The position numbers and the translations under genes are program-made. Positions 6,785-11,000 of a DNA stretch of 11,000 bases are shown here, piece after piece (the first letter of the stretch is position 1; the number at the start of each line of letters is the position of its first letter). The DNA lies in NCBI GenBank assembly GCA_937901625.1, contig CALDIE010000267.1, forward strand, positions 1-11,000, given 5' to 3'. Source of the DNA: an uncultured Lachnospiraceae bacterium (GTDB lineage: Bacteria; Bacillota; Clostridia; Lachnospirales; Lachnospiraceae). Under the pieces are notes generated by a model. It made no database searches. It was not told the DNA's origin and saw nothing but the letters and a program-made list of their open reading frames with translations.

Positions 6785-7847
6785 AGTAGTCCATGGCGGC
6801 TTCTTCGCCGTTCATGACACGGAGTGCGCCCTGAGCCAAGGCAAGGAGTTCGTCCTCGCCGGGGTAAACGGTAACGGGGGCGATCCACTCAACACGCTCT
6901 TTGATGCTCTCCACTGCGCGTTTGGAATAAGCGATACCGCCGGTCAGGATGATCTGATCCACTTTGCCCTTTAATACAGCGGCCTGGGAGCCTACGTTCT
7001 TGCATACCTGGTAGGTAAATGCCTCGTATACTTCCTTTGCCTCGGCACTGCCTTCCTCGATCATCTTCTCAACGTTTCTGGCATCGTTAGTACCCACATA
7101 GGCGTTAAATCCGCCGCCACCGACCAACTTCTTATAGACTTCCTTCTCTGTATACTTTCCGGAGAAGCACATCTTAACGAGTGCGCCGGACGGTACTGCG
7201 CCCGCACGCTCCGGAGAGAATGCGCCGTCACCGTCCAATGCGTTGAAGACGTCGATCACCTTGCCGTTTTGATGTGCGCCAACGGAAACTCCGCCGCCCA
7301 TGTGAACAACGATCAGGTTTAAGTCCTCATACTTCTTTCCGGCTTCTTTTGCGTAGCGCTTTGCTACCGCCTTCTGATTAAGCGCATGGAATACGCTGGT
7401 ACGGGGAAGCTCGGGCACGCCGGAATATCTTGCCAAAGATGCCAATTCATCTACAACGACAGGATCAACAATATAGGAAGGGATTCCTACGGAATCTGCC
7501 ATCTCTCTTGCCAGGATGCCGCCTAAATTGGACGCATGCTGTCCCTGCTTGCCGATCATCAGGTCGTGAAGCAGCTCATCGGATACGGGATAGGTACCGC
7601 CGGGGATCGGCTTTAACATACCTCCGCGTCCAACGATCACATCCAGATCCCCGACTTCCACTCCTTTGCTCTTTAAGAAGTCCAGGATGATGTTCTTACG
7701 GAAATCCTTCTGATCCACGATGGATGCGTACTGAGCGATCTCCTCTGTGCTGTGTCTTAAGGTTTCTTCAAATAACAGATTCTCATCCTCAAAAACACCG
7801 ATCTTGGTGGAGGTGGAACCCGGGTTAATGATCAATAATTTTGCCAT
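6783..7847 (-). CDS. buk: Butyrate kinase
   Basis: Cytoplasmic ASKHA-fold acyl kinase that converts butyryl phosphate plus ADP to butyrate plus ATP, the energy-conserving last step of butyrate fermentation. At 354 residues it has the usual butyrate kinase length, shorter than acetate kinase (about 400). Motifs: INPGSTSTKIGVF (7-19), the N-terminal phosphate-binding loop; VGRGG (72-76); DPVVVDE (128-134); VVHMGGGVSVG (180-190); GDGAFSPERAGAVPSG (206-221); and the nucleotide-binding LTGGIAYS (301-308). The ATG at 7845-7847 follows GAGGAG. It lies 15 bp after ptb, so the two are co-transcribed. The paired ptb gene strongly favours butyrate over branched-chain acids, although these enzymes also accept isobutyrate and valerate. 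Confidence 0.96.
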   Translation of the reverse strand: MAKLLIINPGSTSTKIGVFEDENLLFEETLRHSTEEIAQYASIVDQKDFRKNIILDFLKSKGVEVGDLDVIVGRGGMLKPIPGGTYPVSDELLHDLMIGKQGQHASNLGGILAREMADSVGIPSYIVDPVVVDELASLARYSGVPELPRTSVFHALNQKAVAKRYAKEAGKKYEDLNLIVVHMGGGVSVGAHQNGKVIDVFNALDGDGAFSPERAGAVPSGALVKMCFSGKYTEKEVYKKLVGGGGFNAYVGTNDARNVEKMIEEGSAEAKEVYEAFTYQVCKNVGSQAAVLKGKVDQIILTGGIAYSKRAVESIKERVEWIAPVTVYPGEDELLALAQGALRVMNGEEAAMDY

Positions 7848-7862
7848 GTCTTCTCCTCTTTC

Positions 7863-8780
7863 TTAGTGACTCTTTAAGAACTCCGCAACGATCGCGCCAA
7901 GTGCCAGGGAATTAACCTTTACCTCGGTGGAATCGGAACGGGATGTCAGGATAACGGGTGCCTTGGTACCGGTTAAGATGTTACCGTTCTTGCAGTCGCA
8001 CAGATGTGTCAGTGCCTTATATGTGATGTTGCCGGCGTGAATATCCGGGAAAAGTACGATGTCCGCATCGCCGACGATCTTTCTGCCTTCGGCGCCCTTA
8101 TGCTTTGCAGCCTCCTTGTCGATAGCCAGATCCAGGGAAAGCGGTCCGTCTACGATACAGCCTGTGATCTGTCCCTCTTCGCACATCTTTGTTAACTCTG
8201 CTGCCTCTACCGTAACAGGCATCTTGGGGTTAACAACCTCGACAGCGGCTACCGGCGCAACTTTCGGGGTCTGGATGCCGCAGGCCTGTGCTATCTCTAC
8301 CGTGTTTTTGATGATGGCAACCTTGTCCTCCAGGGAAGGATACGGCAGGAATGCCACGTCGGTTAAGAACAGAAGTCCCTCGCGTCCGGCGATCTCAAAT
8401 ACGCATACATGGGAAAGAGTCTTGTCTGTACGAAGGCCGACTTCCTTATCCAGCACGCTCTTTAAGAAATTCTTGGTGTCAATGATGCCCTTCATATACA
8501 TGTCTGCAACGCCGTCATGGGCAAGTTTCACCGCCTTCAGAGATGCCTGGATCACATCCGGCTCGTTGATGATCTCATAGCCTGTCAGATCCATGTCCAA
8601 AGCAGCAGCGATCTCCTTGATCTTCGCCTCGTCGCCCACCAGGATCGCATCCGCGATTCCGCGCTCTTTCGCCGCTCTCACCGCCTCCAGCACAGCCTCA
8701 TCCTGCGCCACGGAAACAGCCACTTTCTTCATGCCGCTCTTTCTTACTTTTTCCGCAATTTCGTCAAATCTCTTTCCCAT
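7863..8780 (-). CDS. ptb: Phosphate butyryltransferase
   Basis: Cytoplasmic acyltransferase that exchanges CoA for phosphate on butyryl-CoA to give butyryl phosphate, the substrate of the kinase encoded downstream. Its 305 residues form the single PTA_PTB domain (isocitrate dehydrogenase-like fold). Recognisable segments: ERGIADAILVGDEAKI near 40-55; DMYMKGIIDTKNFLKSVLD (about 93-111), typical of Ptb; LSHVCVFE; TDVAFLPYP; IVDGPLSLDLA; and near the end DADIVLFPDIHAGNITYK. Length and these motifs distinguish it from phosphate acetyltransferase (Pta). The ATG at 8778-8780 is preceded by AAAGGAAAGGAA. It is first in the two-gene operon and has a good promoter just upstream. Confidence 0.96.
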   Translation of the reverse strand: MGKRFDEIAEKVRKSGMKKVAVSVAQDEAVLEAVRAAKERGIADAILVGDEAKIKEIAAALDMDLTGYEIINEPDVIQASLKAVKLAHDGVADMYMKGIIDTKNFLKSVLDKEVGLRTDKTLSHVCVFEIAGREGLLFLTDVAFLPYPSLEDKVAIIKNTVEIAQACGIQTPKVAPVAAVEVVNPKMPVTVEAAELTKMCEEGQITGCIVDGPLSLDLAIDKEAAKHKGAEGRKIVGDADIVLFPDIHAGNITYKALTHLCDCKNGNILTGTKAPVILTSRSDSTEVKVNSLALGAIVAEFLKSH

Positions 8781-8818
8781 TGTTCCTTTCCTTTCCCGAT
8801 CTGTCGTTTTGCTTTTTT

Positions 8819-8847
8819 ATTATATCGTTAAATTTATAACACTTCAA
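8819..8847 (-). promoter_or_regulatory. Sigma-A-type promoter of ptb-buk
   Basis: Minus-strand TTGAAG (8842-8847), 17 bp spacer, TATAAT (8819-8824). The expected start point leaves a leader of about 30 nt before ptb. It lies in the 110 bp between the HAD gene and ptb, so the operon need not depend on read-through. I see no terminator for the HAD gene in that gap. Confidence 0.75.
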
Positions 8848-8890
8848 AAATCATAGCACATTCACTGATAAAAATCAAGGTATAAAAGCA

Positions 8891-9544
8891 TCAATCATGG
8901 ATCGATGCCGCGATGTCACCGAGGGAATCCGCACACTGATACAGATAGGGCCTGACCGTTTCATCCGCAGGTGTCTGATCCGGAACCATGATCACCCGAC
9001 AGCCTGCGCGATAGGCGGACATCACGCCGTTCGGTGAATCCTCCACCGCCGCACATTCCTCCGGCTTAAGTCCGAGCTTTTCACAGGCGTACAGGTAAAT
9101 GTCCGGCGACGGTTTTCCCTCTTTCACCGACGTAGCGGAGATCACTTCGCTGAAAAATTCCGCCAACCCGGTCTGCGCCAGATACCGATCCGCCCGCTCT
9201 CTGTCCGTGGCAGTGACCACGGCCGTGATCACACCTTTGTCCCGCAATACCGTGAGCAATTCCCTTGCACCCGGCTTCACCCGGATACCGTCCCGGACCA
9301 GCGCCTCCTCCATCAGTTCCTTGCGTTTCTCACGCACCGCATGATAATCCAATGCGTCCCCATACCATTCCCGCAGCCGCTGCGGCGCAAACGGGCGTCC
9401 CAGACTGCGCATGGACAGGGCCTGCTCATCCGTCATCGTGTATCCGAACGCCGCCAGCGCTTTCGGCCAAAACACACGATAATAGCACTCTGTGTCGATC
9501 AGAGTGCCATCCATATCAAATAAAAACGCTTTCAATTGTTCCAT
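8891..9544 (-). CDS. HAD-superfamily hydrolase, beta-phosphoglucomutase-like subfamily
   Basis: Small cytoplasmic phosphatase or phosphosugar mutase of the haloacid dehalogenase class, 217 residues from the ATG at 9542-9544 (a GTG codon lies directly before it). All four HAD motifs are present: DMDGTLID with the nucleophile and acid/base Asp (10-17), the motif II Thr in VVTATDRERA (about 111-120), the motif III Lys in KEGKPSPDIY (about 143-152), and the metal-binding VEDSPNGV (about 167-174). A helical cap follows motif I (C1 type). Substrate cannot be told from sequence; relatives include beta-phosphoglucomutase, phosphoglycolate phosphatase and sugar-phosphate phosphatases. AGGG lies 8 nt before the chosen start. 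It shares an upstream gap with a divergent membrane protein gene. Confidence 0.9.
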   Translation of the reverse strand: MEQLKAFLFDMDGTLIDTECYYRVFWPKALAAFGYTMTDEQALSMRSLGRPFAPQRLREWYGDALDYHAVREKRKELMEEALVRDGIRVKPGARELLTVLRDKGVITAVVTATDRERADRYLAQTGLAEFFSEVISATSVKEGKPSPDIYLYACEKLGLKPEECAAVEDSPNGVMSAYRAGCRVIMVPDQTPADETVRPYLYQCADSLGDIAASIHD

Positions 9545-9572
9545 CACTTCATCCCTGATTCCTTATTTTATA

Positions 9573-9601
9573 TTGATTTTATTTTGCAGATTTCATATAA
9601 T
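9573..9601 (+). promoter_or_regulatory. Sigma-A-type promoter of the small membrane protein gene
   Basis: TTGATT (9573-9578), 17 bp spacer, TATAAT (9596-9601): nearly consensus, with an AT-rich upstream stretch. The predicted leader is about 33 nt and contains the ribosome binding site. Confidence 0.85.
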
Positions 9602-9640
9602 GAGTGCAGAAAGAGCCGACATTACACGGAGGGCAACCCT

Positions 9641-10087
9641 ATGAGCAGATACCGACAAGTTGAATCAGAAAAAAGTCATAAGAGCTACCAGGCCAGGATC
9701 TGGTGGGCGCTCTGGGGCGTTGCCATCGTTGTGCTGATCTACACTGCATGGACGCAGATCCGGGAATTACATCTGATGCATTCCGGAAATAAAATTGTAG
9801 CCAGATACTACACATACAGTGGCGCTGAACTGGTAGAATATGAAGACCCCGTGACTCACCGAATATACAGCTACAACGTCAGCGGCTTGGAAACGGTTCA
9901 CGGAGATGATACAATCACCATGTACTACTGGACAGATATCAGTACTGCCGCAGCTCAGCGCGATCCTATGATATATGTAAAAGCATACCTGTTTTTCGGC
10001 ATCGCTTTCGTGCTGATCTCCATCCGCATCCGTCGGATCTACAAAGCGCCTTATGAGATTTATGATGTCCGGGAAATCGAGCAATAG
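9641..10087 (+). CDS. Small membrane protein with two helices and an extracytoplasmic domain (DUF3592-like)
   Basis: A 148-residue protein I do not recognise by function. The frame is open from 9536, but the ATG at 9641 follows GGAGGG by 7 nt and lies 40 bp below the promoter, so it is the start. A basic N-terminus (1-19) precedes a first helix (about 20-37, WWALWGVAIVVLIYTAW). Then comes a domain of about 70 residues rich in Tyr and beta-type alternation (IVARYYTYSG ... IYSYNVSG ... DTITMYYW), a second helix (about 112-130) and a basic/acidic tail. This helix-beta-helix arrangement resembles DUF3592 proteins; that is inference, not a firm family match. It is the only plus-strand gene and converges on the YbaK-containing frame with just 6 bp between stops. 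Confidence 0.85.
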   Translation: MSRYRQVESEKSHKSYQARIWWALWGVAIVVLIYTAWTQIRELHLMHSGNKIVARYYTYSGAELVEYEDPVTHRIYSYNVSGLETVHGDDTITMYYWTDISTAAAQRDPMIYVKAYLFFGIAFVLISIRIRRIYKAPYEIYDVREIEQ

Positions 10088-10093
10088 GCCTGA

Positions 10094-10969
10094 TCACTCC
10101 GCAACAATATCCACAAACTTTGCATTCACAACTTTCGCCAGATCATTGGGATTCAGATGGATCTGTGCCCCGATCTGTCCGCCGCTGATGATGATCTTAT
10201 CAAAATTTTTCGCACTCTCATGGATAAAGGTAGGGAATAATTTCTTCATACCCACCGGCGTACAGCCGCCCCGGATATATCCCGTCACCCCATTGATATC
10301 TTTTACATGGATCATTTCCACGGACTTCTCCCCGGCACACTTTGCCGCCTTTTTGAAATCCACTTCCTTGTCCACCGGCAGCACAAATACATAATGCTCC
10401 CCGCTTTTTCCCACCGCCACCAAGGTCTTGAAACTGATCTCATAGGCCTGTCCAAGCTGGTCGGCAATGTGGATGCCGTCGTAGAGGTTGTCGCAGATCT
10501 CCCGGAAGTCGTAGTATCCGGCCCGGAAGGTCTCCAGCAGATGCCAGAACTCCGGATGAGAAATGGTCTCCTCTCCTGTCAGATAAAAGTGGGGTAGGCG
10601 GTTCCGCAGCTTGCAGAAATCCAGACGGTTCTGGGCTGTGATACCCTGTGTGAACTGGGTTATATAAGGAGATGTCAGCACATCTTCTGACGGATAGTGA
10701 GTAATCCTTTGTTCGTGGGCAAGCCTGTCAAAGTTCTTTCTCGTGAGATACGGGAATATCGCAAGGGTAAGGATGTCATTCACAACGGAGCTGTTATACT
10801 CGAATGTAACCATAAGGTCTTCTGTGACATGCTTAAGTTCTGCAATCTGCAGAAGAAACCAGACAGATCCATACAGCAGATCCTTGTATCCCCGGCTCTC
10901 ATAATGTGTCGAGAGAACGGTACCATCTTCAGGTTTCGTTTCGTCACGCTGTACCTGAACATTTGACTG
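10094..10969 (-). CDS. ybaK: YbaK-type Cys-tRNA(Pro) deacylase fused in frame to an IS4/IS1634-like transposase N-terminal fragment; 5' end missing
   Basis: The C-terminal half is a near-complete YbaK/EbsC editing domain, which hydrolyses Cys mischarged on tRNA(Pro). From the ATG at 10813 it spans about residues 88-239, with the catalytic Lys in SFKTLV (K129), GGCTPVGMKK (182-191) and ISGGQIGAQI (209-218). The first 70 residues instead look like the region before the DDE core of IS4/IS1634-type transposases (ILTLAIFPYLTRKNFDR, LTSPYITQFTQGITAQNR). The frame has no upstream stop: it stays open a further 52 codons (THYESRGYKDLLYGSVWF and so on) to the adapter at 10970, giving at least 291 residues. 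The ATG at 10813 has no good ribosome binding site, so it is probably internal. The transposase lacks its catalytic core. Either an IS remnant replaced the native ybaK start, or two sequences were misjoined near the contig end. Confidence 0.75.
   Translation of the reverse strand, partial: QSNVQVQRDETKPEDGTVLSTHYESRGYKDLLYGSVWFLLQIAELKHVTEDLMVTFEYNSSVVNDILTLAIFPYLTRKNFDRLAHEQRITHYPSEDVLTSPYITQFTQGITAQNRLDFCKLRNRLPHFYLTGEETISHPEFWHLLETFRAGYYDFREICDNLYDGIHIADQLGQAYEISFKTLVAVGKSGEHYVFVLPVDKEVDFKKAAKCAGEKSVEMIHVKDINGVTGYIRGGCTPVGMKKLFPTFIHESAKNFDKIIISGGQIGAQIHLNPNDLAKVVNAKFVDIVAE
10600..10969 (-). mobile_element. Fragment of an IS4/IS1634-like insertion sequence
   Basis: Residues encoded here match the pattern of the pre-catalytic region of this transposase group: LLYGSVWFLLQIA, EDL, a short gap, NDILTLAIF, HYPSEDVLTSPYI and FCKLR. 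No DDE residues and no terminal inverted repeat are visible. The right-hand limit is the contig end; the left-hand limit is uncertain within about 10540-10620. Confidence 0.6.
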
Positions 10970-11000
10970 AGATCGGAAGAGCGTCGTAGAGGGAAAGAGT
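10970..11000. other. Illumina TruSeq adapter sequence (contamination at contig end)
   Basis: The final 31 bases begin AGATCGGAAGAGCGTCGT and end AGGGAAAGAGT, matching the reverse complement of the TruSeq universal adapter at 29 of 31 positions, with differences only at 10988-10989. This is library sequence left untrimmed, so the organism's DNA ends at about 10969. Confidence 0.95.

Noticed and set aside
6783..7847. Acetate kinase
   Set aside because: Length (354), motif set and the adjacent phosphate butyryltransferase fit butyrate kinase instead.
8059..8580. 173-residue plus-strand frame opposite ptb
   Set aside because: Shadow of the well-supported ptb gene; Ser/Pro/Ala-rich composition, no ribosome binding site or family similarity.

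Overview
The window looks like the end of a contig from an anaerobic, fibre-degrading, butyrate-forming member of the Firmicutes, most likely Lachnospiraceae. Three things point that way: a secreted family 9 cellulase with a CBM4-type module, a phosphate butyryltransferase/butyrate kinase pair, and an Rpn-type nuclease tail and flippase of the kind common in that family. Purine-rich ribosome binding sites and sigma-A-like promoters fit. I cannot name a genus from the sequence alone. All genes but one lie on the minus strand.

Layout from left to right. (1) 1-1208: the 5' two-fifths or so of a GH9 endoglucanase gene (signal peptide, CBM4-like module, Ig-like domain, first catalytic motif), running off the left edge. 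(2) 1274-1573: a C-terminal remnant of an Rpn/PD-(D/E)XK nuclease. (3) 1678-6462: a three-gene surface-polysaccharide operon, transcribed leftward as Wzx-like flippase, bifunctional GT2-GT4 glycosyltransferase, then GT4 glycosyltransferase, closed by a clear rho-independent terminator. (4) 6463-6782: a gene-free stretch with two and a bit copies of a 67-68 bp structured tandem repeat, a GC-rich hairpin and the buk terminator. (5) 6783-8847: the ptb-buk operon with its own promoter. It makes butyrate and ATP from butyryl-CoA. (6) 8891-9544: a HAD-superfamily phosphatase or phosphosugar mutase. (7) 9573-10087: the only plus-strand gene, a small two-helix membrane protein with a near-ideal promoter. 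(8) 10094-10969: an open frame joining the N-terminal part of an IS4/IS1634-like transposase in frame to a YbaK-type Cys-tRNA(Pro) deacylase. It runs into the contig end. (9) 10970-11000: Illumina adapter sequence, not biology.

The cellulase supplies sugars outside the cell. The ptb-buk operon is the terminal energy-yielding step of their fermentation to butyrate. The polysaccharide operon builds part of an exported glycan, but with no priming transferase or polymerase in view it is probably an incomplete locus. I found no convincing new defence or mobile system. The items most worth checking are the transposase-YbaK fusion next to a contaminated contig end, the 68 bp tandem repeat, and the stand-alone Rpn tail with its own strong ribosome binding site.
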